A stretch of DNA of 64,000 nt, taken from positions 1 through 64,000 of the forward strand of contig DBFL01000069.1 of the NCBI GenBank assembly GCA_002294285.1, read 5' to 3'. Shown here piece by piece: positions 17,365 through 26,373 of the stretch. Position 1 is the stretch's first letter, and every line of letters begins with the position of its first letter. This DNA is from Candidatus Neomicrothrix sp. UBA881 (GTDB taxonomy: Bacteria; Actinomycetota; Acidimicrobiia; Acidimicrobiales; MedAcidi-G1). The position numbers were made by a program, and so were the translations under genes. Below the pieces are notes generated by a model. It was not told where the DNA came from. It saw only the letters and a list, made by a program, of their open reading frames with translations, and did not search any database.

Positions 17365-18288
17365 CTAATCCACCGTTACGTAATCAGGTCCGCTATAAAA
17401 ACCTGAATCCAGACGTTTTAATTGAAGCAGAACATCGTTTAGAAGGCTTGAAGCTCCGATACGAAACCTTTCAGAATTAAGCCAATCAGTTCCCAAAGTT
17501 TCTGCAATAACTACCAAGTAGTGCCAGGCTTGTTTGGCTGTACGAATTCCGCCAGCTGCCTTAATTCCAACAGAGATATTTGTTTGGTATGCAAAATCTC
17601 TAACCGCCTCGGCCATGCACAACATTCTTGGCAAGCTGGATGCTTCTGAAATTTTACCGGTTGATGTTTTTATAAAATCTGCACCTGCAGCCATCGCAAG
17701 CATCGATGCTTGACGTATTTTGTCATAGCTTCCAAGTTCGCCGACCTCTAAAATAACTTTTAGATGTGCTTCACCACAAGCTTCTTTTGAAGCAACTATC
17801 TCTTCAAAGGCTCTTTTCTCATCACCTGCAAGAAAAGCTGATCTGTTTAGCACGATATCTATTTCATCAGCGCCTCTGTTTACAGCATCAGTAATATCAG
17901 CTGTTCGTGCATCAATATTGGATAATCCGCTTGGGAAAGCGCCAGCCACACTCGCCACCTTCACATCAGAGTCTTTTGTAGCTTCTACCGCATGTCCCAC
18001 CATTTCTGGATATACACAAACTGCTGCAACTTGAGGAATGGACACGTTCGTAGGGTCAGGACGTTTTGCCTTTTGGCACAATGAAGCGACTTTTTCTGGA
18101 GTGTCTACACCTTCAAGAGTTGTGAGGTCCATACAACGAATCGATAAGTGTAAAGCAGCTCTCTTACTGGTGGTTTTTATTGACCTTGTCGCCAACGAAG
18201 AAGCCCTAGCCTCTAGTGATACCTCATCCACCGGAGTTACTCTTATTGGCAAACCAGTTTCAACTGATGTAACTGTAGAAGTAGACAT
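17365..18288 (-). CDS. deoC: Deoxyribose-phosphate aldolase
   Basis: A 307-residue class I aldolase that splits 2-deoxyribose-5-phosphate into acetaldehyde and glyceraldehyde-3-phosphate. The Schiff-base lysine is Lys207 in DFIKTSTGK, with supporting Asp145 in DEIDIVLN and Lys243 in GIKAAGGIRT. It is longer at the N-terminus than the E. coli enzyme by about 40 residues. Two nucleotides separate it from the phosphomutase upstream and none from the aldehyde dehydrogenase downstream, so it sits in the middle of the PNP-phosphomutase-deoC-aldehyde dehydrogenase operon. Confidence 0.92.
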   Translation of the reverse strand: MSTSTVTSVETGLPIRVTPVDEVSLEARASSLATRSIKTTSKRAALHLSIRCMDLTTLEGVDTPEKVASLCQKAKRPDPTNVSIPQVAAVCVYPEMVGHAVEATKDSDVKVASVAGAFPSGLSNIDARTADITDAVNRGADEIDIVLNRSAFLAGDEKRAFEEIVASKEACGEAHLKVILEVGELGSYDKIRQASMLAMAAGADFIKTSTGKISEASSLPRMLCMAEAVRDFAYQTNISVGIKAAGGIRTAKQAWHYLVVIAETLGTDWLNSERFRIGASSLLNDVLLQLKRLDSGFYSGPDYVTVD

Positions 18289-18290
18289 TT

Positions 18291-19982
18291 TTACTTATCT
18301 CTCTCTATTGGAAACAAACTTCTGACTCCATCTAATAGGTTCTCTATCATACGCTCTGCAGATCTTTCAGCAGACTCGATGTCATCGTTAATAACTGATT
18401 CTATGGCTTCAACATAGATCTTTACCATCGGCTCTGTTCCACTTGGGCGAATTACAACTCTCCCCTTTTCAAGAATGAATACAATTGCGTCTGTTGCTGG
18501 AAACTCTTTGACAGGTGTCATCAAATCAAATGATTCAACTATGTTGCATCCAGCTATTTGTTTAGGGAGACTATTTCTCAACGGTGACATTAAATCTGAT
18601 GAAATATCTGTCTCAGCAGTAAATCTCTGTGTAACCAAAGAAGTTTTATGAACTCCGTGACGTTTCCACAAATCTTCCAAGAGGTTAATTGCCGTTTTAC
18701 CTTCAGATTTTAATCTGGCTGCCAGTTCTGCAAAAAGCAAAGCTGCAGTAATACCATCCTTATCACGCACTGAGTCATCAATCGCAAAACCAAGTGCCTC
18801 TTCATACCCAAATATGAATCTAGAGGTCGCATCTTCTAAGCCGGGACGAACTATCCATTTGAAACCCGTCAGTGTTTCCGCGTATTTTACTTTGTGGAAA
18901 TCTGCCAATTTAGAAAGTAAACGAGATGACACAACCGTCGTGACAACAAGTCTGTCTGCTTCTTGCCCTCTATTTAGAAGATGCTCTGCCAGTAATACTC
19001 CGATCTCATTTCCGTTGAGATGACGCCACTCTTTTCCATGATTGATTACAACAGCTAACCGATCCGCATCAGGATCATTTGCAATAACTAAATCGGCATT
19101 TTCAGTGTCTGCAAGTTCGATTGCCAAATCTAGTGTTCCTTCTTCTTCCGGGTTTGGAAAAGAAACAGTCGGGAAATCAGGATCTGGATCAGCTTGAGCA
19201 GCGACAATTGCTAAATCTTCAAATCCCACTTTTTCAAAAACTTGAACAAATGTTTCTTTACCAACTCCGTGCAATGGCGTGTACACAATACTTATTTCAC
19301 GTTGAGTGTCTGAGGACACACAAGAGCAAGCAAAATCAACATATTTTTCTACTAAACCACTTCCGCCTTTTGTTATTAGAGGGTCGTCTAATTCAGCTAA
19401 ATCCGTATCGAGAGGAGGATTTATGTAATCGATCTTTTCAGCGATTTGTGTATCGATGGGAGTTGTTATTTGAGCACCGTCCTCCCAGTAAACCTTGTAA
19501 CCGGAATCCTCTGCGGGGTTATGACTAGCGGTAACCATTATTCCGGCTTTAGCCCTTTGTGATAAAAGGGTGTATGCCAAAACAGGAGTCGGCAAAGGCT
19601 CTGGCAAAATTAAACATTTGATTCCGTGTGTAGCTAAAACACGAACAGAATCTTCTGCAAAAACCTGACTCTGGTGACGCGCATCGTAACCAACTACTAC
19701 TAACGGCACTTCATCATTTTGGGTGTCTTCTAATAACTTTTTAGCTATGGCACTTGCTACTACTCTGACCATAAGTCTGTTCATTCTCATCGGCCCAGCT
19801 CCTCTGGGGCCGCGTATACCCGCTGTGCCAAACAACAAAGAACCGCCAAATCTTCGAATAATTTCATCTCCGGATTCTGAGATCAAATTTTGAGTTTCAG
19901 ATCTTGTTATTTCATCCGGATCATTTAGTAGCCATTTTTTTGCAATTTCTAAAGCTTCGTCTGAACTGATTGCTTTCGTCAC
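18291..19982 (-). CDS. Alpha-D-phosphohexomutase family enzyme, probable phosphopentomutase (PGM2-like)
   Basis: A 563-residue four-domain phosphomutase. The phosphoserine is Ser153 in TASHNPAEDSGYKVYW, the metal loop is NDPDADR, and the sugar-binding loop reads GYEEALGF. That loop form, with the PEEEGTLD segment, is typical of the PGM2/phosphopentomutase-like branch rather than classical phosphomannomutase. In this operon it would convert (deoxy)ribose-1-phosphate from the nucleoside phosphorylases into the 5-phosphate used by DeoC. Its start overlaps the PNP stop by 4 nt. Phosphoglucomutase activity is also possible. Confidence 0.88.
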   Translation of the reverse strand: MTKAISSDEALEIAKKWLLNDPDEITRSETQNLISESGDEIIRRFGGSLLFGTAGIRGPRGAGPMRMNRLMVRVVASAIAKKLLEDTQNDEVPLVVVGYDARHQSQVFAEDSVRVLATHGIKCLILPEPLPTPVLAYTLLSQRAKAGIMVTASHNPAEDSGYKVYWEDGAQITTPIDTQIAEKIDYINPPLDTDLAELDDPLITKGGSGLVEKYVDFACSCVSSDTQREISIVYTPLHGVGKETFVQVFEKVGFEDLAIVAAQADPDPDFPTVSFPNPEEEGTLDLAIELADTENADLVIANDPDADRLAVVINHGKEWRHLNGNEIGVLLAEHLLNRGQEADRLVVTTVVSSRLLSKLADFHKVKYAETLTGFKWIVRPGLEDATSRFIFGYEEALGFAIDDSVRDKDGITAALLFAELAARLKSEGKTAINLLEDLWKRHGVHKTSLVTQRFTAETDISSDLMSPLRNSLPKQIAGCNIVESFDLMTPVKEFPATDAIVFILEKGRVVIRPSGTEPMVKIYVEAIESVINDDIESAERSAERMIENLLDGVRSLFPIERDK

Positions 19983-20803
19983 AAACGTTCCAAAATGCCA
20001 GCTAATAAACTCATCATGCGCGGTCCTGCGTCTTCAGCTGCAGCTAAAACATCCTCGTGATCAAGATTTTCTTCAGACATGCCTGCTGCTTGATTTGTAA
20101 CAAGAGAGATTCCTAGCACTTCTACACCAAGGTGTCTTGCCGCAATAGTTTCCAAAACAGTCGACATTCCAACTAAATCTGCACCCATTTTTGCAAACAT
20201 CTTAATCTCTGCTGGTGTTTCGAAAGCTCCTCCCAACAAACCGGCGTAAACTCCGTTGGGTAATGTTGGATCGACTTCTTGAGCTAACCGTCTTAACCGT
20301 AATGAATAGGCTTCGGTTAAATCTACAAAGCGAATTGCCTTACCTTCAGGTGGTGCTGGTCCAACCATTGGAGAATTGCCCATAAGGTTCAATTGGTCAG
20401 AAATAATGACTGGCTGTCCGACTGGCCAGTCGGGATTTAACCCACCTGCAGCATTAGTCAAAACAATCGACTTGCATCCTGCTGAGGCTGCTACTCGTAC
20501 ACCGTGCACCACCGTGTCAACTGAGTGACCTTCATATAAATGGGCCCTTCCACCAAAAACAAGTACATTATTTTGACCGACTTTGATAGATCGGATCAAA
20601 TTGCGATGCCCTAAAACAGTCGGAGCAGGGAAACCTGGTAGTTTTGCCATTTCCACTTCAGCTGAAATACTGCCGATCTCATCAACAGCTGCGGCCCACC
20701 CTGAACCAAGAACTAAAGCTACATCGTGATTAACTAAACCAGTTTCTTCTGCTAGTTCATTTGCAGCTTCCTCAGCAAGAGAATAGGGGTCAGAACTTGT
20801 CAT
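19979..20803 (-). CDS. Purine nucleoside phosphorylase, trimeric type
   Basis: A 274-residue PNP-I family enzyme, the trimeric kind that phosphorolyses inosine and guanosine nucleosides. Family signatures are VLGSGWAAAVD, the phosphate/ribose stretch GGRAHLYEGHSVDTVVHGVR, TNAAGGLN, and the late VGMSTVLETIAARHLGVEVLGISLVTNQAAG. It is first in the operon that continues into the phosphomutase (4-nt overlap), deoC and the two aldehyde dehydrogenase genes. It supplies the purine arm of the salvage island, while DeoA supplies the pyrimidine arm on the opposite strand. Confidence 0.92.
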   Translation of the reverse strand: MTSSDPYSLAEEAANELAEETGLVNHDVALVLGSGWAAAVDEIGSISAEVEMAKLPGFPAPTVLGHRNLIRSIKVGQNNVLVFGGRAHLYEGHSVDTVVHGVRVAASAGCKSIVLTNAAGGLNPDWPVGQPVIISDQLNLMGNSPMVGPAPPEGKAIRFVDLTEAYSLRLRRLAQEVDPTLPNGVYAGLLGGAFETPAEIKMFAKMGADLVGMSTVLETIAARHLGVEVLGISLVTNQAAGMSEENLDHEDVLAAAEDAGPRMMSLLAGILERL

Positions 20804-20960
20804 ATTTTTCTCCGTTAAATTCTTCGAAACCTAAAGTGTTTTCAATCGCTAGTGATTCCATAATCCTATAAACAAACGGGTTGTAAATAGTTCGCCGAAA
20901 TTCTTTAAGAAACTCTGAATACAAAACACCGATCTAATTGTTTAACTTAAATCAATTAGT

Positions 20961-20972
20961 TATGTATACATA
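20961..20972. promoter_or_regulatory. 12-nt perfect palindrome upstream of psuG, candidate operator
   Basis: TATGTATACATA is its own reverse complement and is flanked by a second, offset pair GTTAT/ATAAC. It lies 13 nt before the preferred psuG start. A possible promoter overlaps it, with TTGTTT at 20938-20943 and TATGTA at 20961-20966, 17 nt apart. A 7-nt inverted pair (CTAATTG/CAATTAG, 20934-20959) surrounds the spacer. GntR-type regulators often bind GTATAC-centred sites, but no regulator gene is adjacent. Confidence 0.4.
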
Positions 20973-20985
20973 TAACGTGGTTGTT

Positions 20986-21885
20986 ATGAGTCTGTTGAAA
21001 ATTTCTGAAGAAATCCAAGAAGCTGTAAGAACAAAAAAACCCGTTGTCGCTTTAGAGTCAACTCTTATTTCTCATGGGCTTCCTTCTCCTTTAAATATAG
21101 AAGTGGCTGCAAAATCTGAAAAAATTTTGAGAGATTTACAAGTTGTTCCTGCCACTGTCGCTGTAATTGACGGTCACTTGCAGGTAGGTCTAAGTCATGA
21201 AGAAATAGAACTTTTAGGTACTGAAAATGACGTAGAAAAAACCAGTTTTAACACTCTGGGAACAGTCCTAGCTGGAAAATCACTTGGTGCAACGACTGTT
21301 GCTACAACCATGTTCGCAGCACATAAATCCGGTATCCAAATTTTTGCTACGGGCGGAATTGGTGGAGTGCACAGAGGTAACGACGGTGATATTTCTGCAG
21401 ATCTTAAAGCACTGTCTGAAATTCCAGTTGCTGTTATTTGTGCAGGTGTGAAATCGATACTCGATATTCCGCGAACACTTGAACTTTTGGAAACTCTCGG
21501 AGTGCCGGTCATTGGCTATAAAACGGATACTTTTCCAGAATTTTGGACATCGGGTGGCAGCTTAAAAACAAAGATTACAGCTACTGGGGCGGAAGAGGTT
21601 GCCGCTTTACTGCAGGCCCATTGGCAAATTGGTTTAGATACCGGTCAACTTGTAGCAGTACCAATACCAAAAGAAAAATCTGTAGACCAAAAAATTGTTG
21701 AAGATGCTATTAATCAAAGTCTTGAAAAAGCCAAATCAGCTGGCATTACAGGGAACGCAATTACTCCATTTTTGCTAGAAAAAGTTTCGGAAGCCAGTGG
21801 TAATCTTACTCTTCAGGCAAATATTGATTTAATTTTGAACAATGTTAAAACAGCAGGCGAAGTAGCTATACAAATGGCGGGCTAA
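20986..21885 (+). CDS. psuG: Pseudouridine-5'-phosphate glycosidase
   Basis: The protein (about 299 residues from the chosen ATG) matches PsuG, which cleaves the C-C bond of pseudouridine-5'-phosphate to uracil and ribose-5-phosphate. Seen features are VALESTLISHGLPSP, the segment ATGGIGGVHRG, GVKSILDIPRTLELLETLGVPVIGY, and the C-terminal GNAITPFLL. I start it at 20986 because homology begins at about KISEEIQEA; in-frame upstream codons at 20938 and 20962 are possible but lie in the palindromic promoter region. No PsuK kinase is adjacent, so the phosphorylated substrate must come from a kinase elsewhere. The stop overlaps the convergent E2 gene by 4 nt. Confidence 0.9.
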   Translation: MSLLKISEEIQEAVRTKKPVVALESTLISHGLPSPLNIEVAAKSEKILRDLQVVPATVAVIDGHLQVGLSHEEIELLGTENDVEKTSFNTLGTVLAGKSLGATTVATTMFAAHKSGIQIFATGGIGGVHRGNDGDISADLKALSEIPVAVICAGVKSILDIPRTLELLETLGVPVIGYKTDTFPEFWTSGGSLKTKITATGAEEVAALLQAHWQIGLDTGQLVAVPIPKEKSVDQKIVEDAINQSLEKAKSAGITGNAITPFLLEKVSEASGNLTLQANIDLILNNVKTAGEVAIQMAG

Positions 21886-23249
21886 CTGTCTGCATCTATT
21901 AAAGATTCTGGGTTTTCTAGACCTGATTTTACTGTTTTAGCAAAATCTGCCGCAGGCGCTCCATCTAAAACACGATGGTCCCAAGTAAGGCTTAAGACCA
22001 TTCTCGACACTTTTGTTGGTTTCTGGTCTACCCAAGTCATGTCTTCACGTATACGACCAACACCCAAAATTGCAGAGTTTGGAGGATTAATTACAGGTGT
22101 GAAGCCATCAACCCCAAACATTCCTAATGAAGAAACAGAAAAAGTTCCACCTTCAAGATCTTCCAATGCCAATTTTCCACTTCTAGCCTGCTTCGCCAGA
22201 CGAGAAGTATTTTCGGCAATTTCCTTAAGAGAAAGTTGATCAGCATTTCTTATTACAGGCACAACTAAACCTTCATCAAGAGCAACAGCCATTCCAACAT
22301 TTATTTCATTTAGCTGAAGGATTTCATTCTCTAGCATTTGTGAATTAAGTAAAGGATGAATTTTTAATGCACGAGCTACTGAAGCGATTACGAAATCTGT
22401 ATACCCAGGCAATGAATCGTCAGCTTCCATATTCTTGCGGAGAGAAATTGCGTTATCCATATCTACATCAAGGTGAAGGGTTAACTGCGCCATGCCTTGG
22501 ATACTTGCGTGCATTCGGTCTGAAATAACTCTTCTCATTCCAGTAATTGGAACTCGTTCTCCTTCACCTATTGGGTCGAAGGTAAAACCTTCATTCGTGC
22601 CTTCATTTGACCCTGGAGAGCTTTTTATGTGTTCTTGAACGTCTGATTTTCTTATTCTTTTATCTTTTGAAGATGTTTTTACATCTCTAAGATCCACTCC
22701 TAATTTTTGTGCTTCGTTAACCGCTGCTTGTGAGGCTTTAGCGTTATCAGGTGCAGAATTAGCAACTGTTATCTCATTGGTAGAAACTGCTTCAACATCC
22801 TCTACAACTATTCTTCCGCCGGGGCCGCTTCCTGAGATGGTAGAGAGGTCAATTCCTTTTTCTCGAGCAAGTTTTTTTGCAGCAGGAGAAGCTGCAACAC
22901 GACCAGTTTTTGTCTTTGTTTCGTTTTCAGTATTTACACTTAAGTCGACAGCTGGAATATTTTTCTTTTCAGGTTCAGAATTTTCAGGTTCAGAATTTTC
23001 AGGTGGCTCCTCGCCTTCTTCTAATATCCAGCCTAAAACTAATCCACATTCGAAAACTTCACCAGATTTCGCTGACTGGTGCAATATTCCTTCAGCTTCG
23101 GCTTCTATTTCGGTTTCTATTTTGTCTGTTTCTATTGAAGCCACAGGTTGTCCCTGGCTTACAGTTTCACCAGTAGAAACTAGCCACTCAGTCAGGGTTC
23201 CTTCGGTCATAGTCAAACCCAGTTTCGGCATAAAAATAGGTGCTGGCAT
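21882..23249 (-). CDS. Dihydrolipoamide acyltransferase (E2) of a 2-oxoacid/acetoin dehydrogenase complex
   Basis: A 455-residue E2. The N-terminal lipoyl domain has its acceptor Lys43 in ETDKIETE, followed by an acidic linker of tandem PENSE repeats, a peripheral-subunit-binding domain (ASPAAKKLAREKGIDL...GPGGRIVVEDV), a second, less typical copy around ASQAAVNEAQKLGVDLRDV, and the catalytic core ending in TWDHRVLDGAPAADF with catalytic His425. It would receive the acyl group from the E1 encoded upstream and pass it to CoA. The AcoX-like gene lies 5 nt upstream. No E3 gene is nearby, so a shared lipoamide dehydrogenase must come from elsewhere. Confidence 0.9.
   Translation of the reverse strand: MPAPIFMPKLGLTMTEGTLTEWLVSTGETVSQGQPVASIETDKIETEIEAEAEGILHQSAKSGEVFECGLVLGWILEEGEEPPENSEPENSEPEKKNIPAVDLSVNTENETKTKTGRVAASPAAKKLAREKGIDLSTISGSGPGGRIVVEDVEAVSTNEITVANSAPDNAKASQAAVNEAQKLGVDLRDVKTSSKDKRIRKSDVQEHIKSSPGSNEGTNEGFTFDPIGEGERVPITGMRRVISDRMHASIQGMAQLTLHLDVDMDNAISLRKNMEADDSLPGYTDFVIASVARALKIHPLLNSQMLENEILQLNEINVGMAVALDEGLVVPVIRNADQLSLKEIAENTSRLAKQARSGKLALEDLEGGTFSVSSLGMFGVDGFTPVINPPNSAILGVGRIREDMTWVDQKPTKVSRMVLSLTWDHRVLDGAPAADFAKTVKSGLENPESLIDADS
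22966..23004. repeat. 15-nt tandem repeat in the E2 linker
   Basis: The 15-mer TTTTCAGGTTCAGAA occurs twice in direct succession (22966-22980, 22981-22995) and then as a 9-nt partial copy. Read on the minus strand it encodes the repeated acidic linker SEPEN after the lipoyl domain. Length 15 keeps the frame, so copy number can vary without breaking the protein. Confidence 0.8.
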
Positions 23250-23254
23250 ATTTG

Positions 23255-24238
23255 TTATTCCTCTCTAAGAAACACTTTATTGGCAGCAGCCGTTTGAATT
23301 GCATAATTAGGGTCTATAACTCGAGGACCGTTGCGTAGGACGGTAATTTTCACTTCTTCTTCTCCTAATACAAAATCTCTTTCTCCATCGAACGCCAAAA
23401 CCCCAGGACCCTTAAAACTGAAAGTGTCACCAAGTTCAATTTGTTTAATCTCTGTGATGCCAACATCGGATACTGATCCCGGCATTATTGGAGATGTAAC
23501 TCGTTTTGTGGAATGCGGATCACAGCTTACTGAAACTGCCATATCATCATCAAAATAAACCGGATGGCTACGTCCAGCAATTGAAGCTAATCCTATAGAA
23601 GCTGGATTAGCGATAGCAGCTATGACTCGTTTTATCGAATCGGATTTTATTACTGCTCTGCTTCCAGTTAACCTTTCACTTACTAATACAACATCAACTA
23701 AAGCTAAATCTTTAGTCCCGTTTGGTAGTTCAACATGTATTACTTTCGCTTGACGCGCTACTTCCTCGATTTTTAACTTGTTTGCAGCTATAAGCCCTGC
23801 GGCAGTCCCAGCGACTGTAGGGTCAACCATGAAAGGAAAAACATTGTTGGTTCCTGTGGAAATTGGCAACAAAGGAGCATCTATCCAGCCTGAAATTAAG
23901 TCCCTTTGTGTTCCATCACCCCCAAGAGAAATTATCGCTTCAACTTTTTCTTCTTTAAAAATGTCTGCAGCTCTAGTCGTGTCTTGACGACCACCTTCGA
24001 TCTCAATCGGCATTTCTATTATTTTGTTACCAAGATTTAAACTTTCAACAGCTCTTAGTGACAAATTTCTAAAGTCGGGTGCCAAAAGAATGTTTTCAGC
24101 TCCAGCATCTAGTGCTCCCAAAACACAACGTTTCAAAATTTCAATCTTGTTTCTATCACTGTTTACTGATGCTGCTGATACAAACCTTCGTACATCTTTC
24201 CCAGCTAAAGGATTCGCAATTAGCCCGACTGTTGACAC
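23255..24238 (-). CDS. AcoX-like ATP-NAD kinase family protein
   Basis: A 327-residue protein of the NAD kinase-like superfamily, with the nucleotide-binding GGDGT at residues 106-110 (AIISLGGDGTQRD) and the downstream PISTGTNNVFP. It resembles AcoX, a protein of unclear role found in acetoin dehydrogenase operons. It sits between the E1 beta gene (13 nt upstream) and E2 (5 nt downstream), the same company AcoX keeps elsewhere. This is the main reason to think the complex may handle acetoin; whether it phosphorylates a nucleotide is unknown. Confidence 0.8.
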   Translation of the reverse strand: MSTVGLIANPLAGKDVRRFVSAASVNSDRNKIEILKRCVLGALDAGAENILLAPDFRNLSLRAVESLNLGNKIIEMPIEIEGGRQDTTRAADIFKEEKVEAIISLGGDGTQRDLISGWIDAPLLPISTGTNNVFPFMVDPTVAGTAAGLIAANKLKIEEVARQAKVIHVELPNGTKDLALVDVVLVSERLTGSRAVIKSDSIKRVIAAIANPASIGLASIAGRSHPVYFDDDMAVSVSCDPHSTKRVTSPIMPGSVSDVGITEIKQIELGDTFSFKGPGVLAFDGERDFVLGEEEVKITVLRNGPRVIDPNYAIQTAAANKVFLREE

Positions 24239-24251
24239 CTGCTAAAAAACC

Positions 24252-25286
24252 TCAGGATAAATTTCTTACACCAGCAGCGATACGTTCAGCATCTGGAACA
24301 TATTGCTTTTCTAAAACTGGACTAAATGGAATTGGACTAAATGGCGCAGCAACTCTTCCTATAGGTGCATCCAAATAATCAAAAGCCTCTTCTTGGATTT
24401 GGGCTGCAATCTCAGCGCCAATCCCACCAAATCTTACCGCTTCATGAACGATGACTAAATTGCCTGTTTTGCTAACCGATTCGACGATTAGATCGATGTC
24501 GAGAGGTTGAACTGTTCTAGGATTAATCAGCTCACAATCTATTCCTTCTTCAGACAATATGTCAGCGGCCCCTCTAGCCTCGTCTACCATTCTCCCAATA
24601 GCTACGAGAGTGACATCACTTCCTTCACGGAAAATGTGTCCTTTCCCTAGAGGAATCTCAAAAAGCTCTTCGGGGACATGACAAGCATCAGCCAACTTTC
24701 TTTTGTTGATAATGAAAACTGTAGGATTGTCTTCACGAATACAGGATGTTAATAGCCCCTTAACCTCGTAAGCGTCTGAAGGCATAGCAACCTTGAGACC
24801 GGGAATGTGGCAAAGCATCGCCTCAAGGCTTTGACTATGTTGAGCAGCTGCTGAAAGCCCCGCTCCTCCTGCTGTCGTAATTGTCAAAGGCAGCTTTGCC
24901 CCGCCACCAAACATATATTTCAATTTGGCAGCCTGATTTGCAATCTGATCCATAGCAACACAAATAAAATCCATAAACATCAAGTCGACCACAGGTCGCA
25001 TACCTTGAACTGCCGCTCCAATTCCTAGGCCTATGATTGCTTGTTCTGCTATTGGGGTATCTACGACTCTCTCATCACCAAACTCTGGTTGAAGACCACG
25101 AAAATAACCAAAAACGCCTCCATGGGCACCTACATCTTCACCTGCTAAGAAAACAGATTCATCTTCTCTCATTATCTGCGCCATGGTTTCGACCACTGCC
25201 GCTCCGTAGCCAAGTTTACGTTCGCCCGAGTTGCTTTCAGAGTTCTCAGAGCCTGAAGCTCCTTCAAAGATGTTGTCAGGACTCAT
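24252..25286 (-). CDS. 2-oxoacid/acetoin dehydrogenase E1 beta subunit
   Basis: A 344-residue transketolase-like E1 beta protein. It begins with a 20-residue acidic extension, then YGAAVVETMAQIMREDESVFLAGEDVG, the E1 beta signature region FGDERVVDTPIAEQAIIGLGIGAA, and a C-terminal transketolase domain with IDCELINPRTVQPLDIDLI. It pairs with E1 alpha to bind thiamine diphosphate and decarboxylate or cleave the substrate. The start overlaps the E1 alpha stop by 4 nt. Pyruvate, branched-chain 2-oxoacids and acetoin remain possible substrates; the AcoX-like neighbour favours acetoin. Confidence 0.9.
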   Translation of the reverse strand: MSPDNIFEGASGSENSESNSGERKLGYGAAVVETMAQIMREDESVFLAGEDVGAHGGVFGYFRGLQPEFGDERVVDTPIAEQAIIGLGIGAAVQGMRPVVDLMFMDFICVAMDQIANQAAKLKYMFGGGAKLPLTITTAGGAGLSAAAQHSQSLEAMLCHIPGLKVAMPSDAYEVKGLLTSCIREDNPTVFIINKRKLADACHVPEELFEIPLGKGHIFREGSDVTLVAIGRMVDEARGAADILSEEGIDCELINPRTVQPLDIDLIVESVSKTGNLVIVHEAVRFGGIGAEIAAQIQEEAFDYLDAPIGRVAAPFSPIPFSPVLEKQYVPDAERIAAGVRNLS

Positions 25287-26263
25287 GAAACACCCCCGTT
25301 CGTATACACATCAACCAGAATGTCATCGCTTTCAGGAAATGGGCTCTGTTCAGCAAATTCAACAGACGCATCTACCTCTTTTTGAATCTCGTCTTTAAAA
25401 GCTTGAATTTCTTCATCATTCATGACTCCTGATTCAACTAAACGAGCTTCATGAATAACTAAAGGGTCACGTTTTCTCATTTCTTCTACTTCTTCATCCG
25501 TTCGATAATTTGAAGCTGTTCCCTTAACCCCGACATGGTCATAAAAACGATAGGTCTTACACTCGAGCATCATGGGACCCTCACCGTTTCTTATTTTTTC
25601 AATCGCTAAAGTAGCTGCTTCAAAAACTGCCACAGAGTCCATCCCGTCAACGATCGCTCCTGGGAAACCGTAAGCTGCTGCTCTTTCAATCACGTCTGCA
25701 ATTGCCATTGTTTTGTGCCTCGGACTGTATTCTGCGTACTCGTTGTTTTCACAGACAAAGAGCATTGGTAAGGATAAAGCTGCTGCCATGTTGGCTGCTT
25801 CATGAAAAGCGCCGATATTTGTGGCTCCATCTCCGAAGAAGGATACGGAGATAAGACCATTACTGGTTAGCTTATTTGCATACGCTGCTCCGACTGATAT
25901 AGGAACTCCTGCTCCTACTATTCCATTGGCTCCTAACATTGCGAGATCTAAATCGCATATATGCATAGAGCCACCTTTCCCATTGCAGTAGCCGGTAGCT
26001 TTACCCATGAGTTCAGCCATCATTCGATTGAAATCTCCACCTTTAGCAAGCAAGTGGCCATGTCCCCTGTGGGTACTGGTGATCTGGTCTTCGTTTTTCA
26101 GAGCTGCACAAACACCTGCTGCGACAGCCTCTTCTCCAACATACAAATGCAAAAACCCTGGCAATCTGGCAGACTCAGCTAGACGTCCAGCCTCTTCTTC
26201 GAATAATCGCACTCTTACCATCCGTTTATATAAGTCGATAAGAATCTCGTCTGTTACTTCCAT
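25283..26263 (-). CDS. 2-oxoacid/acetoin dehydrogenase E1 alpha subunit
   Basis: A 326-residue E1 alpha. The thiamine diphosphate motif is VSFFGDGATNIGAFHEAANMAA followed by the Asn-containing CENNEYAEYSP. Other features are LYVGEEAVAAGVCAALKNEDQITSTHRGHGH and GKGGSMHI. Length and the compact N-terminus fit AcoA and the shorter pyruvate dehydrogenase subunits. It is first in the four-gene operon E1 alpha, E1 beta, AcoX-like, E2. A dyad element at 26374-26392 lies in the 154-nt upstream gap and may control the operon. Confidence 0.9.
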   Translation of the reverse strand: MEVTDEILIDLYKRMVRVRLFEEEAGRLAESARLPGFLHLYVGEEAVAAGVCAALKNEDQITSTHRGHGHLLAKGGDFNRMMAELMGKATGYCNGKGGSMHICDLDLAMLGANGIVGAGVPISVGAAYANKLTSNGLISVSFFGDGATNIGAFHEAANMAAALSLPMLFVCENNEYAEYSPRHKTMAIADVIERAAAYGFPGAIVDGMDSVAVFEAATLAIEKIRNGEGPMMLECKTYRFYDHVGVKGTASNYRTDEEVEEMRKRDPLVIHEARLVESGVMNDEEIQAFKDEIQKEVDASVEFAEQSPFPESDDILVDVYTNGGVS

Positions 26264-26373
26264 AAATATCTCTCTTTAGAAACCATATTTCTTTCTTATA
26301 TTGTCGAATTAACGGCCAAGAAGTTGACTGTATTTGATTTTCCACTCAAAAGTTTATATATAGAACTTTATTA

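Noticed and set aside
18291..19982. Phosphomannomutase for cell-wall sugar synthesis
   Set aside because: The GYEEALGF sugar loop and position between PNP and DeoC argue for a phosphopentomutase; the common annotation would be by family only.
22777..23268. 163-codon open frame antisense to the E2 gene
   Set aside because: Its composition mirrors the opposite strand's lipoyl and linker region (Ser/Pro-rich), and E2 is a certain gene.
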